Assembly: GCF_043195125.1 (NCBI RefSeq)
Contig: NZ_JBAFWR010000003.1
Strand: one strand, 5' to 3'
DNA: 64,000 nucleotides
DNA from: NCEH01 sp043195125
Lineage (GTDB): Bacteria; Pseudomonadota; Alphaproteobacteria; Rhizobiales; Xanthobacteraceae
Shown here: one piece after another, positions 16,614 to 24,876 of the stretch
Position numbering within the stretch: position 1 is the first letter of the stretch
How the letters are laid out: each line of letters starts with the position of its first letter
Translations under genes and position numbers: made by a program
Notes under the pieces: model-generated
Seen by the model: only the letters and a program-made list of their open reading frames with translations
Database searches by the model: none
Told to the model about the DNA's origin: nothing

Positions 16614-18053
16614 ATGGGAAAACAGATGATCGATCTCGTGATCCGCGCCGATACGGTGATCACACCGCACGGCGTCGGCGCCTATGACATCGCCGTTGCC
16701 AACGGCATCATCGTCGCACTCCACGCCCCCGATACCTTGCCAGCGCCCGAGGGGGCACGGGTGATCGATGCGCGGGGCAAGATCGTGATGCCGGGCGGGA
16801 TCGACCCCCACGTGCATTGCGCGTGGCCCATGCCGCTGCCGGATGGGCCGCCCAGCTTCACGGAGCCGCCATCGGTGGTCAGCCGCGCGGCCCTGTTCGG
16901 CGGTACCACCACGATCATTGATTTCGCGCGCTGGACCCACGAAACCACCATCCGGGGCGCCATCGAGCGGCGCGACGAGGATTGGCGCGGCGCCTGCCAT
17001 TGCGACTATGCCTATCACGTCATGGTGGAAGGCGACCTGCCACCCGACATTCCCGGCCAGCTCGCGGAGACCATCCAGGCCGGCTATCCGACGATCAAGC
17101 TCTTCACCACGGACATCACTCCGAGCCGGCGCGGGCGGATGGTGGATTTCGGCGACATCTGGGAAGTGTTCCAGGTGCTTGCGGCCAATCGCGGGCTCGG
17201 CGTGATCCATGCCGAGGACAATGACATCGTCATGCACATGTATGGCAAGCTGATCCGCGAGGGGCGCACGGGGTTCGAGAACCTGGCGGAAGTGCACAAC
17301 ACGCTGTCGGAGGACCTCTCGTTCCGCCGCATCCTCCGCCTGGCGGAAAGCGTGCCGGGCACGGCGCTCTACATGATGCATGTCAGCGCGGCCACCGGGG
17401 TCGCGGCGGTACGCGAGGCGCGGGCCAAGGGGCTGCCCATCTATGGCGAGACCCTGCACCAATACATGCTCTACAACAGCGCCGATTATCGCCGCCCCAA
17501 CGGGCAGATCTACCACACCTATCCCTCGCTCAAGGCGCCGGAGGACCAGGCCGCGCTCTGGGCGGGAACGGGCGACGGCACGATCCATGCGGTGGCCACC
17601 GACGAATTGTGCTGCAGCCTCGCGACCAAGATCCAGGGCAACCGCATCGACGACACCACCGGCGGCAATGCCGCGTGCGAGCCGCGGGTCGCGCTGATGT
17701 ATACGGAGATGGTGGGACGGCGGGGCTATTCCCTGACGCAATTCGCCGATCTCGTTTCCACCAATGCCGCGAAGATCATGGGGCTCTACCCGCGCAAGGG
17801 CGCCATCGCCGTCGGGTCGGATGCCGACATCGTGGTGCTGGATCCGGCGCTGCGGCGGGTGATCCGCAACGAGGACCTCCACGAGACCGACTACTCGCCC
17901 TGGGAAGGGCATGCCGTGGATGCGTGGCCGAGCCTCACCATCCTGCGCGGGAAGGTGATGGTGGAAGACGGCCATTTCCATGGCGTGCCCACCGACGGGC
18001 AATGGCTGCCCCGCCGGATCGCCGACGACATCCTCGCGGGGTCGGCCTTGTGA
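16614..18053 (+). CDS. Dihydropyrimidinase/D-hydantoinase family amidohydrolase (first copy)
   Basis: 479 aa TIM-barrel amidohydrolase for cyclic amides. Metal ligands are H66 and H68 (DPHVHCAW), the carbamylated lysine K162 (YPTIKLFTT), H199 (VIHAED), H256 (MMHVSA) and D330. D330 is followed by Glu (ATDELCCS), where many relatives have Asp-His, so the pocket differs from standard hydantoinase. An ATG at 16626 is an alternative start. It lies 15 bp after the asparaginase-like gene and overlaps the CobW gene by 4 bp (GTGA). Ring opening of an imide, hydantoin or dihydropyrimidine-like compound is expected. Confidence 0.88.
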   Translation: MGKQMIDLVIRADTVITPHGVGAYDIAVANGIIVALHAPDTLPAPEGARVIDARGKIVMPGGIDPHVHCAWPMPLPDGPPSFTEPPSVVSRAALFGGTTTIIDFARWTHETTIRGAIERRDEDWRGACHCDYAYHVMVEGDLPPDIPGQLAETIQAGYPTIKLFTTDITPSRRGRMVDFGDIWEVFQVLAANRGLGVIHAEDNDIVMHMYGKLIREGRTGFENLAEVHNTLSEDLSFRRILRLAESVPGTALYMMHVSAATGVAAVREARAKGLPIYGETLHQYMLYNSADYRRPNGQIYHTYPSLKAPEDQAALWAGTGDGTIHAVATDELCCSLATKIQGNRIDDTTGGNAACEPRVALMYTEMVGRRGYSLTQFADLVSTNAAKIMGLYPRKGAIAVGSDADIVVLDPALRRVIRNEDLHETDYSPWEGHAVDAWPSLTILRGKVMVEDGHFHGVPTDGQWLPRRIADDILAGSAL

Positions 18054-19384
18054 CGCAGGCCGATCTGCGCGGCCTGATCGTCGATTGCCTGTCCCTGTGG
18101 GGGGTCTGGGGGCGGTGCGCCTGGAGCGGGGAAGCGCTGGAAGTCCGCACCGTCTCGGGCATCCAAGTCCGCATCCGGCCGGCTTGCGAGGCCGAACGGC
18201 CGGCGCGCTGGATGCTGGAGACAATGGCCGGCGCGGCGCGCCCGCCACGGCCGGCGGCCTCCATCGTCGGGCTGCTCGGCGCCCTGCGTAAGGCGCTCGG
18301 CGGCGGCGCGGCGGGGCCGTCGCTTAAGGTCGGCGCGCCGGCAATGGCGCCGCAGCCGCCAGGGGAACGCGCAGCCCCTGTCGGACGCGTGGCGCCCGCC
18401 CCGATGGCGGGCACGACGCCGGTGCTGGTGGTGACAGGTTTTCTGGGCAGCGGCAAAACCACCTTCATCCGCAAGGTGTTGAGCGATCCCCGCTTCGCCC
18501 GCACGGCGGTGATCGTGAACGAGTTCGGCGAAATCGGGCTCGACCACGATATCTTGGCGAGCAGCAGCGATGCCCTGATCCGCCTTTCCACCGGCTGCCT
18601 GTGTTGCGCCGTGCGCAGCGATCTGATCGACACCCTGCTGGACCTCGACGCCCGCCGGTGCGCCGGCGAGGTGGCGTTCGACCGCATCATCATCGAGACG
18701 TCCGGGCTGGCGGACCCGGTGCCGATCCTCCAGGCACTCATGAGCGACCCGGCGGTGGCCGCCCGCTTTAGCCTCGGAGGTGTCCTGACCCTGGTGGATG
18801 CGGTTCATGGCGCCTCCGCTTTGGCTGATCATGTGGAGGCGCGCCGACAGGTGGCGGTGGCGGACCGCATCCTCATCACCAAGACCGATCTTATGCCCGC
18901 CTCCGCCGGCCTGCTGAACGACCTACGCGCCGCAAACCCTTCCGCGGACAAGGTTTCACAGCACGAAGAGGCGATATCGGGGCTGCTGGCCGGCATCGCT
19001 TCCGCCCGTGTCCGGCAGGTCAAAACGGGATCGGCGGATCAGCCCGCGCAGCATTCCGCCGGCCACGACAGCATCGCCTTGACCCGCGAGGCGCCCACCC
19101 CCGCCATCGCCCTCGCGCTCTTTCTTCAGTCCCTGGCGGATCATGCGGGCGACCGGCTGCTGCGGGTCAAGGGTCTGGTTTTGATTGCCGAAATGCCGGA
19201 GCGGCCGGCGCTGATCCATGGCGTGCAGCATGTGTTTTCGCCGCCGGAATGGCTCGAGGAATGGCCGGGCGGCGCACGCCACACCCGCATGGTGTTCATC
19301 GGCGCGCCCATTCCCCCGCATTGGCCGCGCCGGCTGCTGGAGGCGATCTGCGCGGAGGTGCGGGACGCCGCGGAAAAATCCTGA
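18050..19384 (+). CDS. CobW/COG0523 GTPase (metallochaperone) with N-terminal extension
   Basis: 444 aa. The G domain begins with Walker A GFLGSGKTT (130-138), then NEFGEIGLDHDIL, the metal motif GCLCC (182-186), ETSGLADP and TKTD. A CobW C-terminal domain closes it (LLRVKGLVLIAEMP, HTRMVFIGAPI). Ahead of this sits a 120-residue extension: a compact part with several Trp and Cys (1-60) and an Ala/Pro linker. I do not recognise the extension. The GTG start overlaps the hydantoinase stop, which suggests delivery of metal to that enzyme or its neighbours; this is inference. Confidence 0.82.
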   Translation: MTQADLRGLIVDCLSLWGVWGRCAWSGEALEVRTVSGIQVRIRPACEAERPARWMLETMAGAARPPRPAASIVGLLGALRKALGGGAAGPSLKVGAPAMAPQPPGERAAPVGRVAPAPMAGTTPVLVVTGFLGSGKTTFIRKVLSDPRFARTAVIVNEFGEIGLDHDILASSSDALIRLSTGCLCCAVRSDLIDTLLDLDARRCAGEVAFDRIIIETSGLADPVPILQALMSDPAVAARFSLGGVLTLVDAVHGASALADHVEARRQVAVADRILITKTDLMPASAGLLNDLRAANPSADKVSQHEEAISGLLAGIASARVRQVKTGSADQPAQHSAGHDSIALTREAPTPAIALALFLQSLADHAGDRLLRVKGLVLIAEMPERPALIHGVQHVFSPPEWLEEWPGGARHTRMVFIGAPIPPHWPRRLLEAICAEVRDAAEKS

Positions 19385-19394
19385 TTCCGAAATT

Positions 19395-19420
19395 CGGGAT
19401 ATTTTTCGCAGAAAATCCCG
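19395..19420 (+). terminator. Possible terminator after the CobW gene
   Basis: CGGGAT pairs with ATCCCG across 14 bases that can add a few A-T pairs after a one-base bulge. It is 10 bp past the stop codon. No clear T run follows. Confidence 0.35.
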
Positions 19421-19495
19421 GGAGCACCAGGAGAGGGGCTTCCCTTATCGTACGGCCCGCCTCAAACCCATGTAAAACAAGGGCGGGGGATGCGA

Positions 19496-19511
19496 TGTTT
19501 CACGTGAAACA
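19496..19511. other. parS site (ParB-binding centromere sequence)
   Basis: TGTTTCACGTGAAACA is a perfect 16-bp palindrome identical to the conserved bacterial parS sequence. It lies in a 248-bp gap between two convergent genes. parS sites are usually placed near the chromosome origin. No parA or parB gene is in the window, and I found no second copy. Confidence 0.88.
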
Positions 19512-19632
19512 CTTTGCACCCACGAAGAAACTTCAAGTTTAAAAGCTTCTCTGCGCGACGAAACCGCAATTTCCGTGAACTTCTCTCGCATGTTCGGCGA
19601 TGAATGTCAGGCGAGTTCGATTTTTCCCGCGC

Positions 19633-21063
19633 TCATCCGCAGCTCTCGTCAAGCCAGCGCGCCACCGCCGTGAGGCGGTAGTCGGTGTCCGCCGTGCCCA
19701 TCACCTGGAGGCCGACCGGCATGCCGTCCACCGCCATGAGCGGCAGGCTGAAGGCGGGGCCGCCCACCATGGACCAGGGGCTGAGGAAGCTGCGGCTGCC
19801 GGTGGAGAGATGCGCGTTCGGCCGGTCCACGGTGCCGGCCTGGTCCACCCCATCGAACGGCGCAGGGCCCGAGGACGCCAGCGTGATGAAGCCATCCACC
19901 TGCTGCCCCACCCGCGCCACCTGGGCGCGGATGCGGTCGCGCTTGGCGAGCGCCTGGCGATAATCGGCGGGCGTCATGGCGAGGCCGCGATCCAGCCGGG
20001 CCTTCGCGGTGGCGCTGATGGCCTCGGGGCCGTTCGCATCCACATAGGTCACCAGTGGCCAGCGCAGCTCGTACACGAAGATCCGGTCGGAGACCTCGTC
20101 CGCTTCCAGCAGCAGGTCTTCCAGCGTGGCGATCGCGTCGTCGCAATCGCGGTCCAGCAGGCCGACGCCGAGGGCCTCGAGGCGATGGCACATCTGCACC
20201 ATGGCCTCCCGCGTCGCCTCGTCCAGCTGCGCCATGCCGAGGGTGTCCAGGCGCGCGAGGCGCAGCGGCTTTATGGCGCGCGGCACGGCCGGCGCGCCGG
20301 AGAGGCCGGGATGGCCGTTATGGCCGCCGATGCGCGCGGAGATTTCCCATGCGGTCAGCCAGGCGTCGGCGAGGCTCGCGGCCATGGGGCCGATATGGTC
20401 CTGGCTCGGGGCGATGGGATGCATGCCGCCGACGTTCAGCGCCCCATGGGTGGGCTTGAAGCCGTAATTGGCATTGAAGGAGGAAGGGCGGATCAGCGAG
20501 CCGCCGGTCTGGTTGCCGAGCGCGACCGGCACCATCGCCGCCCCCACCGCCGCCCCGCAGCCGCTGGAGGAGCCGCCGGCGGTGCGGCGGGCATCGAACG
20601 GATTGCGGGTGGGCGGGGATTTGCCCATGGCGAATTCCGGCACATGGGTCTTGCCGAGGAGCACCGCGCCCGCCTGCCGCAGCGCGTAGGTGCTCGCCGC
20701 GTCGAACCGCATGGGCGTGTCGTCATACACCGCGCTGTTCATCTTCGAGGGCATGCCGCGCACATTGATGGTGTCCTTGATGCCCATGGGACAGCCATCG
20801 AGCGGCGAAAGCGGCCGGTTCTGCGCATAGCGCTGCGTGGCCGCGTCGGCGGCCGCGCGGGCGCCGGGCATATCGAGAAAGCAGAAGGCCTGAATGACGG
20901 GATCGAGCCGCTCGATGCGTTCCAGGCTTTCCTCAAGCAGCATGCGCGGCGTGGAGCGGCCGGCGAGGAAAGCGGTCCGCGCCGCGAGGAATGTGGGAAG
21001 CCGGCTGTCGGGGTCGTAGCCGCCAAGGGAAGCGCCCGCATTCTGGACCGCGATCTTCGCCAT
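19633..21063 (-). CDS. Amidase signature family protein
   Basis: 476 aa. The Ser-cisSer-Lys triad is Lys96 (GIKDTI), Ser165 (GGSSSG, 163-168) and Ser189 (NQTGGSL), with the usual 24-residue spacing of the serines. The family covers amidases and carboxybiuret or allophanate hydrolases. The start at 21063 follows GACGAGG; an ATG at 21135 would cross operator copy E. It stands alone, divergent from the hydantoinase-racemase-carbamoylase operon with which it shares that operator. The substrate is unknown. Confidence 0.88.
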   Translation of the reverse strand: MAKIAVQNAGASLGGYDPDSRLPTFLAARTAFLAGRSTPRMLLEESLERIERLDPVIQAFCFLDMPGARAAADAATQRYAQNRPLSPLDGCPMGIKDTINVRGMPSKMNSAVYDDTPMRFDAASTYALRQAGAVLLGKTHVPEFAMGKSPPTRNPFDARRTAGGSSSGCGAAVGAAMVPVALGNQTGGSLIRPSSFNANYGFKPTHGALNVGGMHPIAPSQDHIGPMAASLADAWLTAWEISARIGGHNGHPGLSGAPAVPRAIKPLRLARLDTLGMAQLDEATREAMVQMCHRLEALGVGLLDRDCDDAIATLEDLLLEADEVSDRIFVYELRWPLVTYVDANGPEAISATAKARLDRGLAMTPADYRQALAKRDRIRAQVARVGQQVDGFITLASSGPAPFDGVDQAGTVDRPNAHLSTGSRSFLSPWSMVGGPAFSLPLMAVDGMPVGLQVMGTADTDYRLTAVARWLDESCG

Positions 21064-21135
21064 GCCTCGTCCCGCCCTCGCCCTTTCCCGGCATCCATGC
21101 GCCGGCGGATGGGGTTTCGTCCATAGTATGGACAA

Positions 21136-21152
21136 CTGTCAACAGTAGGCAA
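21136..21152. promoter_or_regulatory. Operator copy E, shared by divergent genes
   Basis: CTGTCAACAGTAGGCAA; on the minus strand it reads TTGCCTACTGTTGACAG, close to copy B. It lies 73 bp before the amidase and 121 bp before the second hydantoinase. Confidence 0.5.
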
Positions 21153-21272
21153 TATGATCGGACATGGCTTTCGCCTCGGCCGGGCGCGCTGCGTCCCCCG
21201 CCGCGCATTCGTCCCCTCCGGCGAAGCCCTCCAGAGCCCGCACCAGACACGCCCGCATCAGGACACGACCCC

Positions 21273-22766
21273 ATGGCCGCCGAATTCGATCTCGTGGTCC
21301 GCAACGGCACGGTGGTGACCGAAGCGGGCCTCTCCCGCTGCGACGTCGGCATCGCGAACGGCATCATCACGGCGCTGGGGCTAGAACTGGGGCCCGGCGC
21401 GCGCGAACTGGACGCGACCGCGCGGCTGGTCCTGCCGGGCGGCATCGATGCCCATTGCCACATCGAGCAGGTCTCCTCCTACGGCCTGATGGGGGCGGAT
21501 GATTTCTTCTCCGCCTCCCGCGCGGCGGCGTTCGGCGGCACCACCACCATCGTGCCGTTCGCGGCCCAGCATCGCGGCCAGCGCCTGCCCGAAGTGTTCG
21601 CCGATTATCACCGGCGGGCGCGGGAAAAATCCATCCTCGACTATTCCTTCCACGCCCTCATCAGCGATCCCACCGAGGACTTGCTGAACGATCACCTGCC
21701 GCGCCTGATCGCCGAGGGCATCACCTCGGTCAAATTGTTCACCGCCTATGACCTCATCGCGGTGAGCGACGAACAGATCCTGGATCTGCTCTGGGTGTGC
21801 CGCGAGAACGGCGCCATGGCCATGGTGCATGCCGAGAACAACGGCATGATCAAATGGATGGCCAAGAAGCTCATCGCCGGCGGCTTCACCGCGCCCAAAT
21901 ACCACGCCATGAGCCATCCTCGCCTCGCGGAAATCGAGGCGGTGCGGCGCTGCATCGCGCTGGCGACCCTGGCGGACGCGCCGCTGCTCATCGTCCATGT
22001 CTCGACCGTGGAAGCGCTCGCCGCCATCCGCGCCGCGCGGGCGGAGGGGCGGCACATCTTCGGCGAGACCTGCCCGCAATATCTGCTGCTGAGCGCGGCC
22101 GATCTCGACCTGCCGGGCTATGAAGGCGCGAAATTCTGCTTCAGCCCGCCGCCGCGCGGCCCGGTGGAGCAGCAGGCCCTGTGGGCGGGGCTCGCCGACG
22201 GCACGCTTGAGATCTATTCCTCCGACCATGCCCCCTATCGCATGGACGCGAGCGGCAAGTTCGCCCGCAGCGCGACCCCCACCTTCAAGGACATCGCCAA
22301 CGGCATTCCGGGCATCGAGGTGCGCCTGCCGCTGCTGTTCTCGGAAGGTGTGAACGCAGGGCGGATCGACCTTGCCCGCTTCGTCGCGCTCAGCGCCACC
22401 AATGCCGCGAAACTCTACGGCCTGTTCCCCCGCAAGGGCACGATCGCGGTCGGCTCCGACGCGGATCTCGCGCTGTGGGACCCGGACCGCCGCGTCACCC
22501 TGCGCGCGGACGATCTGCACGACACCGTGGGCTATACGCCGTTCGAGGGCCGGGAGGTGACGGGCTGGCCGACCACGATCATCCGGCGCGGCGATGTGAT
22601 CGTCGACGACGGCGTGCTGAACGCCGCACCCGGCTCCGGCCGCTTCATTGCCCGCGCCGCCTCCGGCCGTGCCGCCGGCACGCCGCTGCCCGTGCCGGAG
22701 ACCGACCCGGCGACGAATTTCGGCGCCGCTCTCTTTCCCGCACGCGCCCCGGCCGGGAGGGCCTGA
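21273..22766 (+). CDS. Dihydropyrimidinase/hydantoinase family amidohydrolase (second copy)
   Basis: 497 aa. Complete metal set: H61 and H63 (DAHCHIEQ), K154 (TSVKLFTAYD), H186 (MVHAEN), H242 (IVHVST) and D318-H319 (SSDHAP). Unlike the first copy it has the ordinary Asp-His motif. The last 35 residues (after IVDDGVLNAAPG) are an Ala/Pro tail. It leads an operon with a hydantoin racemase and an N-carbamoylase, the classic layout for full conversion of 5-substituted hydantoins to amino acids. Operator copy E lies upstream. Confidence 0.9.
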   Translation: MAAEFDLVVRNGTVVTEAGLSRCDVGIANGIITALGLELGPGARELDATARLVLPGGIDAHCHIEQVSSYGLMGADDFFSASRAAAFGGTTTIVPFAAQHRGQRLPEVFADYHRRAREKSILDYSFHALISDPTEDLLNDHLPRLIAEGITSVKLFTAYDLIAVSDEQILDLLWVCRENGAMAMVHAENNGMIKWMAKKLIAGGFTAPKYHAMSHPRLAEIEAVRRCIALATLADAPLLIVHVSTVEALAAIRAARAEGRHIFGETCPQYLLLSAADLDLPGYEGAKFCFSPPPRGPVEQQALWAGLADGTLEIYSSDHAPYRMDASGKFARSATPTFKDIANGIPGIEVRLPLLFSEGVNAGRIDLARFVALSATNAAKLYGLFPRKGTIAVGSDADLALWDPDRRVTLRADDLHDTVGYTPFEGREVTGWPTTIIRRGDVIVDDGVLNAAPGSGRFIARAASGRAAGTPLPVPETDPATNFGAALFPARAPAGRA

Positions 22767-22770
22767 AACC

Positions 22771-23439
22771 ATGGCGGATGCAGCCGCGAACCGGATCCTG
22801 GTGATCAATCCCAACAGCAATGCCGCCGTCACGGCGGAGATCGCGGCGGCGGTGGGCGACCTTGCCTTCCCCGGCGGGCCGGCGATCCAATGCGTGACGC
22901 TCCACGAGGGGCCACCCGGCGTCGAAACCCAAAGCGACGTGGAGCATGCGACGCGCCTCGTGCTCGACCATATCGACCGCGAACCGGCGAGCGCCTATGT
23001 GATCGCCTGCTACAGCGATCCCGGCCTCATCGCCGCGCGCGAGCGCACCGCGCGCCCGGTGCTCGGCATCGGCGAAGCCGGAACCTTCGCCGCCATGATG
23101 CGGGGTGATCGCTTCGGCGTGATCGCCATATTGGACGCCTCGGTGCGGCGCCAGCAGCGGCAGGCGCGCCTGCTCGGCGTGTCGCAGCGCTATGCCGGCA
23201 GCAAGGCGATCGGCCTCTCCGTTGCGGAACTCGCCGACCACGGGCGCACGCGCGAACGCATGATCGCGGCCGGCGCCTTCCTGCGCGATACCCAGCAGGC
23301 GGACGTGCTCATCCTCGGCTGCGCGGGCATGGCGCGCCATCGCGCGGCCCTGGAGGACGCGCTCGGCCTCCCCGTCATCGAACCTTCGCGCGCCGCCACC
23401 GCCATGGCGCTCGCCATGGCCCGGCTGGCGGCGGACTGA
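22771..23439 (+). CDS. Asp/Glu/hydantoin racemase
   Basis: 222 aa. It begins INPNSN near residue 12, as in hydantoin racemases. Both catalytic cysteines are present: Cys80 (VIACYSDPG) and Cys184 (ILGCAGM), unlike the protein at 3654. It would interconvert hydantoin (or related) enantiomers so that one stereospecific hydrolase can consume both. It lies 4 bp after the hydantoinase and 11 bp before the carbamoylase. Confidence 0.88.
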   Translation: MADAAANRILVINPNSNAAVTAEIAAAVGDLAFPGGPAIQCVTLHEGPPGVETQSDVEHATRLVLDHIDREPASAYVIACYSDPGLIAARERTARPVLGIGEAGTFAAMMRGDRFGVIAILDASVRRQQRQARLLGVSQRYAGSKAIGLSVAELADHGRTRERMIAAGAFLRDTQQADVLILGCAGMARHRAALEDALGLPVIEPSRAATAMALAMARLAAD

Positions 23440-23450
23440 GCCCGCGCTTC

Positions 23451-24830
23451 ATGACATCGCACACCGACATATCGCACCCCCAGACGACACCCTCCATGAC
23501 CTCCCCCACCACCGCATCCCACGCCATCGCATCCCAGCCCTCGGCATCGCCTTCGGCCGACCAGATCATCGCGGCGACCAACGCCCAGCTGGACCTGGCC
23601 ACGCAGCTGTTCGAATCCCTCCGCCGCGGCAGCACCGACGCGCCGGGCATCACCCGCGACACCTACGGCGCCGGCGAGAATTTCGCCCACGGCCTGGTGC
23701 GCGACCACGCGCTGCGCCTCGGCCTCGATATCGCGACCGATGCGGCCGCGAACACCTACATCACCCTGCCCGGCCGCGACCGCGCGGCGCCGCGCATCCT
23801 CACCGGCTCGCATCTCGACAGCGTGCCCCACGGCGGCAATTTCGACGGTGCGGCCGGCGTGGTGGCCGGGCTGGTGGCGGTGGCGGCCCTGCGGGCACTC
23901 GACATCACCCCGGCCTGCGACATCACCGTGATGGGGGTGCGGGCGGAGGAGAGCGTGTGGTTCGAGGTGTCCTATCTCGGCAGCCGCTCCGCGCTCGGCA
24001 CGCTGCCGCCGGGCGCGCTCGATGCGCGGCGCATCGATACCGGGCGCACGCTGGCGGACCATCTGGAAGCATGCGGCGGCGATCCCGCGCTGCTGCGGGC
24101 GGGCCACCGGCATCTCGACCCGCGCGCGCTCCGCGCCTTTCTGGAAGTGCATATCGAGCAGGCGCCGAGCCTCGTGGAAGCCGGCCTTCCGCTCGCCATA
24201 TGCACCGCCATTCCCGGCAACTTCCGCTATCCCAATGCCTGGATCGCGGGCGAATACGCCCATGTGGGGCTGCCGCGCCGGTTTCGCCGCGATGCCGTGA
24301 TGGCCGCGGCGGAGTTCGCGGCGGGGATGGATCGACTGTGGGCGGCGCACGAAGCGGAGGGGCGGCCGATGGCCCTAACGCTCGGGCGCTTCCACACCGA
24401 CCCCGCCAAGCACGGCCTGACCACGGTGCCCGGCGCCTTCCATTTCAGCCTCGACGTGCGCGCCTATGACGACGCGCAGCTGGCCGAGCTGGAGCGCGGC
24501 ATGGGCGACATCATCGCCGACATCGAACGCCGGCGCGGCGTGACCTTCCACATGGGGCCGCGGGCGAGCGCCGTGGTGGGCAAGATGGACGCCTCAATCC
24601 GCGCCCGGCTGGTGGAGGGCGCGCGCGTGCTGGGCATTCCGGCGATGACGCTCGGCAGCCCCGCCTCGCACGATTCCGCCGCCTTCGCAGCCGCCGGCGT
24701 TCCCACCGCCATGATGTTCGTGCGCAACCAGAACGGCAGCCACAATCCGCACGAAGCCATGGAGATGGAGGATTTCATGCGCGCCGCCAGCCTTCTCGCC
24801 TGGTGGTTCGCCGAAAACACCCGCGCCTGA
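23451..24830 (+). CDS. M20 family N-carbamoyl-amino acid hydrolase / allantoate amidohydrolase
   Basis: 459 aa binuclear metallopeptidase-like amidohydrolase. Metal ligands are seen in GSHLDSVPHGGNFDG (H121, D132), RAEE (E166, E167), LEVHIEQ (H234) and QNGSHNPHEAMEMEDF. It would remove the carbamoyl group from the ring-opened product. The first 36 residues are a Ser/Thr/His/Pro-rich low-complexity stretch not typical of the family; an ATG at 23496 could be the true start. Last gene of the operon, followed by a strong hairpin. Confidence 0.88.
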   Translation: MTSHTDISHPQTTPSMTSPTTASHAIASQPSASPSADQIIAATNAQLDLATQLFESLRRGSTDAPGITRDTYGAGENFAHGLVRDHALRLGLDIATDAAANTYITLPGRDRAAPRILTGSHLDSVPHGGNFDGAAGVVAGLVAVAALRALDITPACDITVMGVRAEESVWFEVSYLGSRSALGTLPPGALDARRIDTGRTLADHLEACGGDPALLRAGHRHLDPRALRAFLEVHIEQAPSLVEAGLPLAICTAIPGNFRYPNAWIAGEYAHVGLPRRFRRDAVMAAAEFAAGMDRLWAAHEAEGRPMALTLGRFHTDPAKHGLTTVPGAFHFSLDVRAYDDAQLAELERGMGDIIADIERRRGVTFHMGPRASAVVGKMDASIRARLVEGARVLGIPAMTLGSPASHDSAAFAAAGVPTAMMFVRNQNGSHNPHEAMEMEDFMRAASLLAWWFAENTRA

Positions 24831-24844
24831 GCGCCCGTCGGGAA

Positions 24845-24868
24845 GGAGAGCCCGAAATCGGGCTCTCC
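24845..24868. terminator. Strong bidirectional hairpin terminator
   Basis: GGAGAGCCCG-AAAT-CGGGCTCTCC, a perfect 10-bp stem with a 4-base loop, in the 46-bp gap between convergent genes. It probably ends both transcripts. Confidence 0.75.
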
Positions 24869-24876
24869 GCGCGCGC

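Noticed and set aside
16020..18248. A 742-codon open frame on the minus strand
   Set aside because: It lies fully opposite the asparaginase-like and hydantoinase genes, which carry clear catalytic motifs. Its translation has no family features. Long antisense frames are normal in GC-rich DNA.
19496..19511. The palindrome read as a transcription factor operator or E-box-like site
   Set aside because: It matches the parS sequence exactly and lies between two gene ends rather than at a promoter.
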